Positions 1 through 11,493 of a stretch of 64,000 nucleotides of DNA are shown piece after piece. The stretch comes from Craspedostauros australis (taxonomy: Eukaryota > Bacillariophyta > Bacillariophyceae > Mastogloiales > Achnanthaceae). Numbering within the stretch: position 1 is the first letter of the stretch; each line of letters starts with the position of its first letter. The position numbers and the translations under genes were made by a program. The notes below the pieces were generated by a model, which was given only the letters and a program-made list of their open reading frames with translations, was not told the DNA's origin and did not search any database. The stretch covers positions 1,550,001 through 1,614,000 of the forward strand of contig JAMXDE010000008.1 in NCBI GenBank assembly GCA_026770025.1. Reading direction: 5' to 3'.

Positions 1-795
1 CAGCGCAAAGCCCGTGAACAATCTGAGGGTGATGACGATGCCCAGGACGCCGTCCGAGTTGTTGTCATCGCCGTAGATGAGGTCGGCGAAGACCGGTAGG
101 ATTCCGTTCATGGTGGCGCCGATGAAGGACATGATCCCGAAGAGGCGCGTTGGCGAGTACCGGTCTGCGAGGTTGGTCAGCGCCAGTGCCATGGTGCCCA
201 TGATGAAGCCCAGCTGGACGGCGGATGTGAGGTAGCCCAGCGACGTCGTGGCATCGAGGCCGTACTCGTCCATGAGGTCGTCCATGACGGCGTTTCCAGC
301 AAACCAGAGCGACGTGCCGGCGAATTGGCAGATGACGATGGAGGGAAGGATGTAGAATGGCACGATGGTGCTGTCGTGTGCTGCTGCCGCTGCTTGCGGC
401 ATGGAATCAAACTCACCATCATCCAGTTTGTCCTTTTGACGCGAGTGGCGACGATGGCTTTGGCTATCGCTGCCGGTATGGCTTTGGTTGCCAGTGACAT
501 CAACGTCATCAACGTCAACATCATCATCGTCGGGCAACCTCTCGTCTTCGAGAGCCTTGGTCGGCTGCGCTTCGACGTCGACAACGGACTCGGATGGCGA
601 TGATCCATGCGTCGAGGAGAGGTCGAGGGAGTTGATGGTTTCCTGCGTGGCGTGCACCACGACGATGCCTTCATCATCGTCCATGATCCTTGTGGAAGGT
701 GCTTGGCTGGTGCCCATACTTGTGGTCGTACTCATGGGCATGGCTTCGATCTCTTCCAGTTCCGCTGTTGTTGGTTTTATGGCTGATGATGTCAT
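1..795 (-). CDS. Major facilitator superfamily transporter, N-terminal part (runs off the left edge)
   Basis: Read on the minus strand from the ATG at 795 the frame stays open to the window edge, giving about 265 residues of a longer protein. The first ~135 residues are acidic and Ser/Asp-rich and look cytosolic. Two transmembrane segments then begin with PFYILPSIVICQFAGTSLWF and AGNAVMDDLMDEYG. Further helices contain LGYLTSAVQLGFIMGTMAL and the loop DRYSPTRLFG, which is the typical MFS loop 2-3 pattern (D-R-x-S/G-x-R-R/L). The LWFAGNAV signature resembles MFS_1 proteins of unknown substrate. The ATG has CAAC before it. In-frame ATGs lie shortly downstream, so the exact start is uncertain. 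It is divergent from the farnesyltransferase gene. The substrate cannot be told, and the C-terminal half lies outside the window. Confidence 0.8.
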   Translation of the reverse strand, partial: MTSSAIKPTTAELEEIEAMPMSTTTSMGTSQAPSTRIMDDDEGIVVVHATQETINSLDLSSTHGSSPSESVVDVEAQPTKALEDERLPDDDDVDVDDVDVTGNQSHTGSDSQSHRRHSRQKDKLDDGEFDSMPQAAAAAHDSTIVPFYILPSIVICQFAGTSLWFAGNAVMDDLMDEYGLDATTSLGYLTSAVQLGFIMGTMALALTNLADRYSPTRLFGIMSFIGATMNGILPVFADLIYGDDNNSDGVLGIVITLRLFTGFAL

Positions 796-2059
796 GTTGG
801 CGAATGTGCGTTTGTCTTTATTGCTGCTCCATGTAGAGCAGTTGTGACTGCCTCTGTGGTTGTTGTTGCTGCTGTTGTCGCTGCTATTGTCGATGTCGTG
901 ATTGGTGGGATGTTTGGCGTGATTGTTGTGATGGCGCTGATTGCTCTGGATGCATTTCCGCTTTGGTTGCCACGATGGTCGATACTGGCTCCAACGCTGC
1001 GATCTGCTGCTGACAATGACTATGTTGCTATTGACAATGCTGCTCCTGATGTTTCTGCTACAAGCACCTGTAGCTGTTCCCTTGCTCGTTGTTCGCTGTT
1101 CGTTGTCTCTGCTCCCTGTGGTCTCGAATGTCGCTTGCTACCGCCGCCTGCTACCGTCGCCATCAAGGCTGCTGCCACGCATGACAGATTCGGAACAAGG
1201 ACCGCGCAGACCCCGAATTGCCGCCTCCTCGCGAATTTTGGAACAAACGAATTGGAGCACAACCATCCGCCATGATACGCCATGATACGCCGCGACGCGC
1301 CAGTGGTGGTGGTCAGACTTCAGAACAATCCCAACCCTGCCCACGCAATTAGAATCCAATCATCGGACAGGTTGGCACGTGGATTGGGGCCACAACTGCA
1401 ACCGCAATACTTCGCAAGAAGGATACATGTCGATTTCTTGCGTTCGCCCTTGATGACTTCCTCACCGCAGCGGTCATCAAGGAGGCTTAACGGCGACTTG
1501 ATGGACGTGGGCGTCGCAACCCAGGTTGATTTTGGAACAATGCTCGCGCAATTTTGTTCCTTTGGCGTGTGGTAGCGTCTATTCATTTTCTCCGTCGTGT
1601 TCATGTGGACGTTAAGTTGCCAGTATCCATTCGCGTGTGTGAAGAAAAAGCGGCATGGCATTTCTTGTTCTGACGTCACCACCGATATAGCTATATTCTA
1701 TTTTTTGTTTTCCGTGACTCCCAAAAGATATGAACAAACGGAAGATCTGTGTTGACAGCCAACATTGCGGCATAACAGGAACACAAACACCGACGCAGGA
1801 CGTTCGCATCCCGTGACACGTTTGTGATTGTGCCTATTCGTTGATGCCTCCGTGTTCTCCAACAGCGTTCGCAGACAAACCTGATGTGTGGGTTTGTGAG
1901 GACACAAGTGTGTGCAGTGCGAATGCGAATGCGGATACAGCCACAACCGCAATACCATGCACCATAGAGAACGACCAGAAGAGACAAACGATCACAGAGT
2001 ATAATATTCTACAATACAATACTACGCATAGTCGTACACACCAACAACAGCTGCGCGCC
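796..2059. other. Divergent intergenic region between the MFS transporter and FNTB genes
   Basis: I see no credible gene here; short open frames on both strands are low-complexity and resemble nothing known to me. The sequence includes two stretches containing TTTTGGAACAA (about 1235 and 1531) and a palindromic TGACGTCA (1671-1678). The part just before 2060 is A/C-rich and looks like the FNTB 5' leader. Confidence 0.6.
1671..1678. promoter_or_regulatory. CRE-like TGACGTCA palindrome
   Basis: A full 8-base TGACGTCA lies in the divergent promoter region of the MFS and FNTB genes. TGACGT elements are known bZIP sites and, in diatoms, CO2/cAMP response elements. That it is functional here is inference only. 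Confidence 0.3.
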
Positions 2060-3625
2060 ATGGCCGATCCTAGCGAAAGCACCGCGACGGCGGCTGCCGC
2101 CAACCCACAACAACAGCGGCAGCAACAGCAGGAACAGCCGCAACTGCCCTCCATGGTCAACAACACCGACAACAATGAGGACTTCAAGATGATGTGCTTC
2201 CGTTGCACGGACACAACGCAGAAGCAGCAGGAGACGGAGCAGGAATGCACGCCGTACTTTGTCGACCTGAAGGCACTGCCGTCGCATCAGATCCAGGATC
2301 TGCAGGAGCTGGGATTGCTGCAGGATCGTCAGATCTGCCTGCTGCGGCAGAAGCATCAGGACTACCTCTCCAGGGTGTGGACGGCAGGTGGCGCCCTGAG
2401 CAGCAGCTTCGTGTCGCTGGATGCGAGTCGGCCGTGGATACTGTACTGGTGTTTGCACGGGTACGACCTCATCGACGAATCGGGCGGTGCGTTGCCGACC
2501 GAGGCTGAGCGCTGTCGCATGGTGGAGACCATGGAGTGCTGCTGGTCCGTCGTCGATGAAATTAGGCTGTCGAGCGGCGGCCACGATTGGGATTTGGAGG
2601 TGGATCCCGTCCTTGGGAAAGACGTGCAGCAGACGAGCAAGGATGGAACTGCTCCCACCTTCGTCGGCCCGGGCGGTGGTTTCGGTGGCAGTCCGGGACA
2701 GATGCCGCATGCTGCGACGACCTACGCTGCCATCTTGGCATTGTGCATCCTGGCATCCAGCAAGGGGCAGGGTCAGTCGCCGTCATCGCCATCATTGTCG
2801 GTACCGTCGCATCAAAGAGCGTTGGAATTGCTGGAACGCATCCGAAAACCGCTCTACGTGTGGTTCTTGAGCCTCCAGCAACCCGACGGATCGTACCGCA
2901 TGCATCACGACGGTGAAGTGGACGTGCGCGCCACGTTCACCATTCTCTGCTGTGCCAAATTGCTCAACCTCTGCACGCGCAATCTGAATTACGATGCCGT
3001 CGCCCAGTTCGTTGGCAAATGCCAAACCTACGAAGGCGGCCTGGGAGGTGTACCATACAGCGAGGCGCATGGCGGATACGCCTTCTGCGGTCTGGCTGCG
3101 TTGCAACTGATCAATCGCACGGACGTGCTGGATATGGAGGCGATGCGTGGGTGGTTGGTGCGCAGGCAGACGGGCTACGAAGGCGGCTTCGCGGGGCGGA
3201 CCAACAAGTTGGTCGATGGATGCTACAGCTTTTGGCAAGGCGGAGCGATGGCCATCGTGAGCGCCCTCTTCGATCCTGCGCGCAAGTCGCCCGCCGACAG
3301 CAACGATGATGCGGACCCGTGGTTAAACCAGAACGGCACGGATGTTCTGCCGTCGGCGTTGCTATTCGATGCGCCCATGCTGGAACGTTACATTCTCCTG
3401 TGTGCGCAGGATGTGCATGGCGGGCTGCGCGACAAGCCCAGCAAGCCGAGGGACTTTTACCATACCTGCTACAACCTCAGCGGACTCTCGTTAGCGCAAC
3501 ATTACGATCGCACGCAGGAGCACTACGGGCATACGACCGAAGGGAAAGTCCATCGCACTCATCCATGCTACAACATTCGAGTGGATCGGGTCAAGATCAT
3601 CATGGATCATTTCTCGAAATTGTGA
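2060..3625 (+). CDS. FNTB: Protein farnesyltransferase subunit beta
   Basis: The protein has 521 residues and catalyses, with its alpha subunit, transfer of farnesyl from FPP to CaaX-box cysteines in the cytosol. Family blocks are plain: GGFGGSPGQMPHAATTYAAI, GEVDVRATFTILCC, CQTYEGGLGG, EAHGGYAFCGLAAL, EGGFAGRTNKLVDGCYSFWQ and SKPRDFYHTCYNLSGLSLAQH-like. The zinc ligands of the family (rat D297, C299, H362) match D386 and C388 in VDGCYSFWQ and H468 in DFYHTCY. The EGG and GGP repeats are those of a prenyltransferase alpha-alpha barrel. The start is placed at the ATG in GCCATGGCC; the frame is open upstream to about 1841, but that part reads like a leader. The N-terminus is Gln-rich. An insert after the zinc site (residues about 400-425) makes it longer than the ~437-residue rat protein. 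No introns are seen. Confidence 0.95.
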   Translation: MADPSESTATAAAANPQQQRQQQQEQPQLPSMVNNTDNNEDFKMMCFRCTDTTQKQQETEQECTPYFVDLKALPSHQIQDLQELGLLQDRQICLLRQKHQDYLSRVWTAGGALSSSFVSLDASRPWILYWCLHGYDLIDESGGALPTEAERCRMVETMECCWSVVDEIRLSSGGHDWDLEVDPVLGKDVQQTSKDGTAPTFVGPGGGFGGSPGQMPHAATTYAAILALCILASSKGQGQSPSSPSLSVPSHQRALELLERIRKPLYVWFLSLQQPDGSYRMHHDGEVDVRATFTILCCAKLLNLCTRNLNYDAVAQFVGKCQTYEGGLGGVPYSEAHGGYAFCGLAALQLINRTDVLDMEAMRGWLVRRQTGYEGGFAGRTNKLVDGCYSFWQGGAMAIVSALFDPARKSPADSNDDADPWLNQNGTDVLPSALLFDAPMLERYILLCAQDVHGGLRDKPSKPRDFYHTCYNLSGLSLAQHYDRTQEHYGHTTEGKVHRTHPCYNIRVDRVKIIMDHFSKL

Positions 3626-3881
3626 TCCAGAAGTATGATGCAACAACAACGCCCACACCAACAATACGAATAATACTAATAATAGTTGGAGTACAAGCGA
3701 ATTAGACAATGGAATTGTTCTTCACTATCTTTGTTTTTCGTCTTCATGGCAGCAATGCCGTCTGGATTTGCAAAATGATCGTTCTTGCCTTAGTCTCCTG
3801 CTACCAATGCAACCAATGTGAGTACTCCATGGTGATCTAACATGCTCATCCATACGAATACGTGCGAGTACTCATGCGTGC

Positions 3882-5807
3882 CTACCAGAACGACTGCCCA
3901 CCCTTGTCGATCGGTGGACTGTCCGTGCAAGGAATCTTGCTGGGCTTATCTCTGTAATGACAGATGACATTCGGCTCCGACAAGCAGCACGGCGCGATCA
4001 TCGATTCGTGCCCCGATACGCCCAGCTCGTTGGCCGTCGTCCCCACGCAACGGTCGTCCAGATACCACTCGCCCATCTGCTGGAAGAAGAGCTTCTTGTT
4101 GTCTTTGTTGTGTGTCCAGCTCATGTGGAAGATGTACGGATGAACCTCGCCGCGCGCCAGCTCCTTCATGAAATCGCTCATGCGATGGTACGAGAACCCG
4201 CCAGGGAACTCCTCCGTGTGCCGTTCGAAGATCTTGACCCTCAATCCGTACATGCTGGCGTGCTCGTTGAGCAAGGCGATCAGCGCGTTCTGGTGGCTGT
4301 GCGTGCTGAGGATCAGGTCGCCGGCCAGTAGAAGGCTGTTGAAGAAGTACTGCGTGCGGTCGTTGTAACGGACGTAGTAGAATCCTGTGTTGGCGCTGTA
4401 CGGGGCGTAGAACAGCGCGTGGTTGCCATCATCCTGGAAGTAGATGTCGAAATCAGGATAATTGTCGTGGTTGTAGAAGTATTCCAGAGGGTTCTTGTAC
4501 CACACCAGATCCACATCTTGAAAGAGCACATCGTATCCCAGCATGTTGACCATCTGGACGCAGTAGACCTTAGCGGCCATCATGGCCATGAAGGTTCGAT
4601 CCGCGAACGCGCCGGCTGCCTGCTTCGGCATGCTGCCAAAGACGCTTTCATCGTAGAAGGATCGGATGCCCAAACCTTCGCAAAGTCCCACCGTTTCTTC
4701 GTCCGTGGCAAAGACGAGGATGTTGGACAAGTCCAGATTCCTCGATTTGGCATGACAGACAAAGTTCATCAGCAATTCGCTCTGTCCATGGTTGCACACC
4801 ATGACGACGATGCTTCCGTTTGTGACGGTAGTGCCAGCACCACCATCGCTGCTGCTCTTCGCGACAGACTCGGCGATGGGACGCAGCTTGTCGAGGGTAG
4901 ATTCGAATGATTGGAGGTACCCCGTGAGGGTGCTCCAATACTCCAAGGTTTGCTCACGCGTGGGTGGCCTTGCAGATTTGCGACCGCTGGCCTGCGCACC
5001 GCGATTGACCAGCCGCAATGGAGCGTCCGCGTCGAGCCCCTTCGGCTTGCCACCGTCGACCTCGTCCGGTGGAAGTCTCATGAATTTCTGGATGTGGAAT
5101 GCCTCGTACTGTCCCATGATTGCCAGGCACTGATTTTCGCGTGAGAAATCCGTCAGAATGACATGCAGATTGTAGCAGTTCTGCACGGCATCTTCAACGG
5201 AGTCCATGAGCGGAACCTCCGCCATGGTACTGGCCTGCTCCCGATAATGCGGGGAGGACGGCAACGAGCTCTTCCGGCCGTGCAGTATGACGACCTCGTT
5301 GTTGCCCACCTCGCTCTTGTCCAACGGCACGCCCATGTCGAACTTGGCGGCGAACGAGTCGCGATCGACGCGGCTCATGCCCGTGGCAAACTTGCCCATG
5401 GATTTGGCAGGAAACCGAGGAACGGACTCCGTCGTGGAGGGTGCGTCCAGCAGCTTCTCTTGCTCTTGTTGCTGATGCTGCTCCTTTGCCTTGAATTCTT
5501 GCAGGTACTTCTCGGCTGCCTTTTCGAGCTTGGCAGCGACCTGCTCCTTCACGCGGCTTTGGACGATGGCCTCCAGTCGCCCATCCGTCGCGGACCAGCA
5601 GTCCCCTGCCGCGGGCAGCCCCCTTCCCTTGATGCTGTTCGCATGCATCGATGATCCCAGCAGCAATCCCAAGTAGAAGCACGCGATCCCAGTGATCGAT
5701 GCGAACACGATGGACTTGGTCAACGTGATCGGCCTGTTGGACCTCATCTGCCGATGGTGGAAGGCACTCCCACCGATGTTAGTCGTACTCGTGTTGGTTG
5801 GAAGCAT
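3882..5807 (-). CDS. Nucleotide-diphospho-sugar transferase domain protein (GT77-like), type II membrane protein
   Basis: 641 residues. A short basic N-terminus is followed by one transmembrane segment (about 32-52, SIVFASITGIACFYLGLLLG) and a lumenal domain, the layout of a Golgi glycosyltransferase. The C-terminal half matches the nucleotide-diphospho-sugar transferase family (PF03407) of plant RRA/XEG113 and diatom GT77 proteins. Visible parts are VMVCNHGQSELLMNFVCHAK, then NILVFATDEET, the YCVQMVNMLGYDVLFQDVD block, and YKNPLEYF. The metal-binding D-x-D is D431-V432-D433. Further down are a tract with NTGFYYVRYND and a conserved region with HPYIFHMSWTHN. The stem region (about 80-330) is variable and Gln/Glu-rich near residue 110. 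Donor and acceptor sugars cannot be told. No intron is seen. It converges with FNTB and diverges from the EGF gene. Confidence 0.88.
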   Translation of the reverse strand: MLPTNTSTTNIGGSAFHHRQMRSNRPITLTKSIVFASITGIACFYLGLLLGSSMHANSIKGRGLPAAGDCWSATDGRLEAIVQSRVKEQVAAKLEKAAEKYLQEFKAKEQHQQQEQEKLLDAPSTTESVPRFPAKSMGKFATGMSRVDRDSFAAKFDMGVPLDKSEVGNNEVVILHGRKSSLPSSPHYREQASTMAEVPLMDSVEDAVQNCYNLHVILTDFSRENQCLAIMGQYEAFHIQKFMRLPPDEVDGGKPKGLDADAPLRLVNRGAQASGRKSARPPTREQTLEYWSTLTGYLQSFESTLDKLRPIAESVAKSSSDGGAGTTVTNGSIVVMVCNHGQSELLMNFVCHAKSRNLDLSNILVFATDEETVGLCEGLGIRSFYDESVFGSMPKQAAGAFADRTFMAMMAAKVYCVQMVNMLGYDVLFQDVDLVWYKNPLEYFYNHDNYPDFDIYFQDDGNHALFYAPYSANTGFYYVRYNDRTQYFFNSLLLAGDLILSTHSHQNALIALLNEHASMYGLRVKIFERHTEEFPGGFSYHRMSDFMKELARGEVHPYIFHMSWTHNKDNKKLFFQQMGEWYLDDRCVGTTANELGVSGHESMIAPCCLSEPNVICHYRDKPSKIPCTDSPPIDKGGQSFW

Positions 5808-6633
5808 GATGGTGGATGCGGAGGGCGTAATGGGTGTGATGGCTCTGCAAGAGAGATGGAATGCAATCCTTCTCGGCTTGGTCGGAGGAGCATGTTGTGG
5901 GAATGTTGTGAGTGAGTGCGAAGCAGGTGTTGTCGTCCTCGTCTGTCGTCATCACCATGATGGACATTTGTTCGTTTGTGTGACTTCTGAATCTTGAGTG
6001 CGATCAGTCATGATTCGGTCGGTAGAAAGTCGACTAATACGATAACTCGAATTCTCTTTTTCGTGATCAGTCGTGTACAAACAACATGTGCATGCTCTCA
6101 TTCCGCTTGTCCAGTTCGCGGACACCGCGCACCTCTCCCCAACGTATCTTGCTCACATTTTTCATCACGACATCGCACAACATCACACAACATCGCACAA
6201 TACCACACGACACACAAGGAAGAGAGCCATCAGCTGACCTGCGGTGCTGCTGTTGCTCGGTCCCACACTTCTAAACGTTCCCACCACACACGGTTCCATT
6301 CAATGCTCCAAGAGATCGTCACAACTAAGACGAAAGTGGACAAAGTCGAAGGCTGAAGTGGATGCAGAGGCAGAGATAGCGAAGGTCGCAAAGCACCATC
6401 ACGAGGGTGCGAGCATATCAACATCATCATCATCATCACTACCACCATCCTTCTCTTGTCAATTCTTCGATACACAAACAAACTGGAGTGGGGCTTGGCC
6501 ATACATGCGAGTGCATACCATAAGTAGCAACCACTGAGCAAAGTACAAACTCCACTGTCGAAACAACCGCAAGACATCTCAACCACAAGAGAGCAACACA
6601 GAACAATCACTGCGCCTGACGGCAACAACGATT
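5808..6633. other. Divergent intergenic region between the GT77-like and EGF genes
   Basis: No gene is supported. At 6164-6216 there are imperfect repeats of ACATCGCACA/ACATCACACA. The last ~100 bases before 6634 are A/C-rich (ACAACC, CAAGAC, AACACA), as in other 5' leaders of this window. Confidence 0.55.
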
Positions 6634-9346
6634 ATGACGCAGACGACCAAGATGACAGCAAGGACGGCATCCACAAGCGGCATGCGCAACAAAGCATTGC
6701 AAGCTGTGCTTCTGCTTGCGACGCTGCTGGTTGAACCAGCCATGTCCGACACCAATGATTTCTATCCAAAGCCAACGGGAACATCCACGACGACGACGAC
6801 GGCGACAACGACGACGACGATTGCTTCCAAACCTCCAACCACATGGAGTCCGACACAGGCACCCGCGCAAATTGACATCGTGTCCACCGTGGACTCCACT
6901 GCCGATTCCACATGTCCCATCCAATGCATGCATGACACCAAGTGCACGAGAGGGAATCAGACTGTGGAAGGCCACGCGTTGGATCATCAAGGTGAAGCCA
7001 TGGAGTTTCATCAAGACTTGAACGTAGATGGGTGGCACTGTGACTGTCCACCGGGGATGACGGGACTGCGCTGTGGTAAGTCGACAGGATGGCAATATGT
7101 GTTGGTGTTGGGTTGGCATTGGTACTGTGATTCGATTGTGCAGAATGGTTGAGCTCAGTGAAAAGGAGAGGTCTCAAATGGAGACAACAGAGAGGATACC
7201 GCAAGACCGTGCGAATGCCACCAGTGCCCAATCGATCTCTTCTCTGCACTAAAGTAACCGGCTTGTACTCACACTGTGCCAATCCAAAATCACCATCTCT
7301 AATCTCTAATTCCACTCCCTGTGGCAACCAATAGACCGACCATTCATGTCCTGCGAGATCGATGACGATCCAGAATCAGGTGTACCAATCTGCTATCACG
7401 GCGGTCAATGCCTATCAGGGCTGTTTGACAACTACGGAAACAACCAGATGTTCTGCGATTGCTCCATGGCCACGCACATCGACAAGGACACCAATGCTGT
7501 CACCAAATACGCTGGAAAATACTGCCAGGATGCCATCGACACCTCTCTTGCATCTTGTCATGCAGATGACGACAGCGTCTGCAAAAATGGTGGATTGTGC
7601 AAGATCCCAGAGAATCACGAAGATCCGTGCGACTGCGCAGAGGGCTTTTCAGGTGAGTATTAGTACAATGGCGAACCCGCGCTACGGTAGTGTGTGACGA
7701 TGCTTCTCCTGGCAGGATGATCCATGCACACTGCACACTGCACACTGCAATTTACTTTGTACACAGGCAAGAACATGCCACTGTCGAACCGCCGCACTCA
7801 ACTAATGATATCCTTCGTGTCCCATTCTCGTGTTCTTATTGGTTTCCATTACATCACAGGCAAATACTGCGAGTTTGCTGGCCACACGGTTCCAACCTGC
7901 ACCAAGCAGTGTCAGAACGGTGGCAAGTGCCGTTTGGGCAACCGCGGTACCGAAACCATCGATGGATTGCAATACTGCGAATGCCCTGCGACGCACTTCG
8001 GTGACACCTGCGAGCACGAATCCGCACCATGCGGCGACGACTACTGCCGTCACGGCTCCACTTGCATCGAGTTCGCCCTCACCGACGGCACCATGGAGCA
8101 CATGTGCGATTGCACCGCGGCATACACGGACGACGTGTACTTTGCCGGGCAGTATTGCCAGTATCCCAGCAACGTCTTCTGCACTGACGGCGATGATTGG
8201 AACGGTCGGCAGTTCTGCACCAACGGCGGGCTGTGTCCGCGCAACAAGCTGGATGGCTGCATCTGCCCGCAAGGATTCTCCGGTCCGCGATGCGACCACA
8301 AGGCCAAGGAGCAGGAGCAGTCGTACGCATCGTGTTCCATCGATTGCATGAATGGTGGCGAGTGTCGCAAGGGGATGAAGAACATGACGTCGGTCAACGA
8401 TCAGTTCTCCAAGGACCTTGAAGGAATCAACCCTGATGGCGAAGATCATCAGCACGAAGGCATGGAGCATTGCATCTGCCCAGCTGGCTTCTTCGGACTC
8501 AAATGCGAGTACAGCGCGGAGAAGTGCGAGAACAGCGACCTCGTGTGCTATCATGGTTCGAAGTGCGTGCAGAAGGGAGATGAGACCATGTGCGATTGCA
8601 GAACATCGCACAGCAACGCCGCCGGCAAGTCCTGCGAATTCCTCGCATCCGAGACTTGCAAGGGTTCCTCCTTAGCGGGAACCAAATCGGTCCTCAATTT
8701 CGGCAATGAGAAGGACCCGCAGTACCATGGCTTCTGCACCAACGGCGGCGCCTGCATGCAGGACGACCGTGGTGTGATGCGATGCCGATGTCCCACCGGA
8801 TACGAAGGCCCGCACTGCGAGTACAAGGAGACGGAGCCCGCCAACGCTCCATGGATCCCGTCCAACAGCGGGGCTGGCGATGGCACGAAGGAGGGCATGC
8901 TATCACCCACAACGCTGTCACTGATCGCGTTCATCGCCTTGGTCGTCGCGGCAACCTTCCTGTACACGAAGCGCGGCTTCACATTTGGTGGTTGTTCCAG
9001 AGGCGATGAAGAAGGCGATGCTAGCGCTGATGATGGCGACGACGATGGCGCATTGGACCGTGCGAATCACGGAGCGAAGGCGGATACGGAACAAGATGAG
9101 TACTGTACGCAACAGGAGGACTACTACAATGATCATCGGTACGAAGACGATGACGATGCGCACGCAGACGAGGAAGAGCAGGGTGGATACCTGGACTTTG
9201 ATGAATCCGTCAACGACGATGTCGAATACTGTGATGAGGACGGGGATCCTTCCGATGCATTCGAAGATGACGACCACTACGCCGACGAGGATCCAGGTCA
9301 CGACAGGATGGAGATTGATGGTCAGGCATTGTCACAGATACTGTGA
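6634..9346 (+). CDS. Multi-EGF-domain type I membrane protein (three exons)
   Basis: Exons 6634-7075, 7335-7652 and 7860-9346 join to 748 residues; both introns are phase 1, with GTAAGT and GTGAGT donors, and the total length is an exact multiple of three. Residues 1-38 contain a signal peptide (MRNKALQAVLLLATLLVEPA). A Thr-rich stretch follows, then nine EGF-like modules by my count of the six-cysteine pattern, for example CQNGGKCRLG, FCTNGGLCPR, CICPQGFSGPRC and CRCPTGYEGPHC. The two splice joins restore EGF modules (GLRC-DRP and GFSG-KYC), which supports the exon model. One transmembrane helix (about 605-627, LSLIAFIALVVAATFLY) precedes a very acidic cytosolic tail rich in Asp, Glu and Tyr. 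It is likely a surface adhesion or receptor-like protein; the ligand is unknown. Diatoms encode many EGF proteins of undefined role. Confidence 0.85.
7724..7749. repeat. Short tandem repeat in intron 2 of the EGF gene
   Basis: Three to four head-to-tail copies of the 8-base unit CACACTGC lie inside the intron 7653-7859. Confidence 0.7.
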
Positions 9347-11493
9347 AAGGAGCCTTGAGCAACGGGGAGGAAGTCTGTATTCGTGTGTAGCTCGTATAAT
9401 AGTACTCAAGTATGCATAATACATAGTGCACCATACGTACGTAAGAGGAAGGATGGCGTTCCATCGGTAGCTTGATGGTGTAAATGTAGGTAGAGCGCAG
9501 CAGACTTCATCTGAACTTGTCATCAGTCTATTGGCAACACAAACACAACCAAGAATGCCGGAGAGGAGTCCTCTGCGAGTCCGTGGCTATCAGTCCTCCC
9601 AACGACGGAGTGGAAGATTCTCGTGATGGCGACTGCAATTTCAGAGGGCCGCTTCCGTCGTGGTCATTGTCAGTTTGGGTGCTTGCGGGTCTGCGTTCGC
9701 ACGAAGATACGATGGAGAGCAGATCCTCGGTCACAGCTTTGGTGGAAAGTGCAACCGATTGGGGAGGGGCGATCTTCTCTTGTGACATTGCTGCCTTGAG
9801 TGGATTGGCAATGGAACCCCATCATGCTGCATCACCCCTGGTCATCAGTTGCTTCAATGTTTGCATCTCCGGCGCCGTCGATCGATCGAGATGATGACTT
9901 GCAGGCAGGCAGGGATGTCACCATGGTGTTCCCGGTTTTGGCAAAGATGCTCTTGTTCTCTTGTTGGTGGTCGAAGTTTGTGCGCGCATGGTTTCTCACA
10001 ACGAAGATGTGAACCGCGTTGAATTTATGACGACCAGGCATGATGTTGATGAGAACAACGACGATGGAGTGGAACGAAACGAGACAGGTGAACAGTGCGT
10101 GAAGTGTGGCCGCCATGCTCTGCGTGGATTCGATTGGTTGGTCTCGTTGACAGGTGTTGTTTTGGATTCTGATCGACGATACGTCACGATTAGGTACAGG
10201 TCTCGCGCAGCCGCGCAGAATCAGCACTGACGAATACTACGCTGGGACATATCAAAAGACAAAATACATTTAACAATGTAGTGAACTGTACTGCCTCTCT
10301 CGAATTCTCAACAGCACAACTTCCGGCAATTGTATCGGAACAAGCGCGCCAACGCGATTCTGGTCCGCAAAATTCCTTTCTTCAACACAGAACGCAGCGT
10401 GAGCCGACAAAACCGCGCGTCTTGGCTCGACCTGTCTTGTGACAACGTGGCGACTTGAGGGCATGCGCAGTATCGGCAGGTGGCTGCAGGGAACGAAAGC
10501 TCGCTTGCAGCTGTTACCTGCGTTGCCAGTATTGTGACGATGCGACAGTTCCATCGTCACACTGTGGCACAAACGTTCTCCGCTCCACCTCTCCGTCTCC
10601 GTCTCCATCTGTGCGTTTCTTTCCTTCTCTGTATTCACTCGCAAACCCATAGCCGATTCCTCCCCTTTGTGGTATTCTACTACTTACGATCTGCGACGTT
10701 GTGTGACAAGCTTCGGACGATCCACAAAAAGAGAAGAGAGCAACAGCAGACGGAGCAACTGAGTACCGCCGACAACAACAACAACAACAACAACAACAAC
10801 GTCCACAAGGATCATTGTTTGCTGACATCAACATCTCAGAAACCACTGCTGCCATCATCACCCGTCCCACATCTACGAACAAAGCGTCAGGGTTCTGATC
10901 CTTTGCTATCCTCTGTGCATCAGACAGGAACATTGATCGATCAAGGAGCATTGCGGTTCGCAGGACCATCCAAACGGTTGTCTCTGTCGTGCGAAGAGGA
11001 TCGAAGAGAGGCGTTGAGCTCCCCGAGCTGAGCAGAGGAATCCGGTGCTGTTGGCCTCGAGCGAGAGTTGATACGCAATACCGTCACCGACGCCTCCATT
11101 AGCAGAATCGCAGTGCGGGCAGCAGAGACCGAAGGACAGCACGCTTCGCGAAGGCCGCAGCCAACACTGAGATCGTCACAAGAGGACTCTACAATCTTTG
11201 ATCACAATAACGACAAACAACAACAAACAACATTGACAGATCAGCACACCAACAAAAACAAAGCGGTTGGAGACGATAATTGCCAGCGGAGCAAGAGAAG
11301 GAATCGAAGACCAAAAGTCGGGCACAAGAGCCAGGTTGCCAGCTGCTGCCTGCCTCCCAGTCATACCAATTCAATCGCCTTGATACGCTAGGGCGAAGCC
11401 AGACATCTGCCACCCTCCAGAGACTTGCGGCATAAGCATCACCTTCACTTGATCATCCAGCAACGCATTCACAACATCCACGACATCCACAGC
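9347..11493. other. Long intergenic region between the EGF gene and the first LGDNP-domain gene
   Basis: Nothing convincing is coded in these 2.1 kb. Open frames of up to ~180 codons exist on both strands (for example 9528-9788 minus and 10480-11031 plus), but they are low-complexity, overlap each other and show no recognisable domain. A TATAATAGTA motif at 9395-9404 sits just after the EGF stop. From about 10740 the plus strand becomes A/C-rich with a CAA microsatellite, suggesting a long transcribed leader of the next gene. Confidence 0.5.
10771..10801. repeat. CAA microsatellite
   Basis: About ten CAA trinucleotides in the presumed 5' leader of the gene at 11494. Confidence 0.85.

Noticed and set aside
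7802-8611. Antisense open frame of ~269 codons opposite the EGF exon 3
   Set aside because: The cysteine pattern of the plus strand is decisive; the antisense product has no recognisable feature.
9528-9788. Minus-strand frame of 86 codons with ATG (Ser/Thr-rich)
   Set aside because: Could be a small gene, but nothing supports it beyond being open; an opposite-strand frame of similar length overlaps it.
10480-11031. Plus-strand frame of ~183 codons upstream of the first LGDNP gene
   Set aside because: Contains the CAA microsatellite read as poly-Asn, no domain, and lies in what looks like a leader or intergenic tract.
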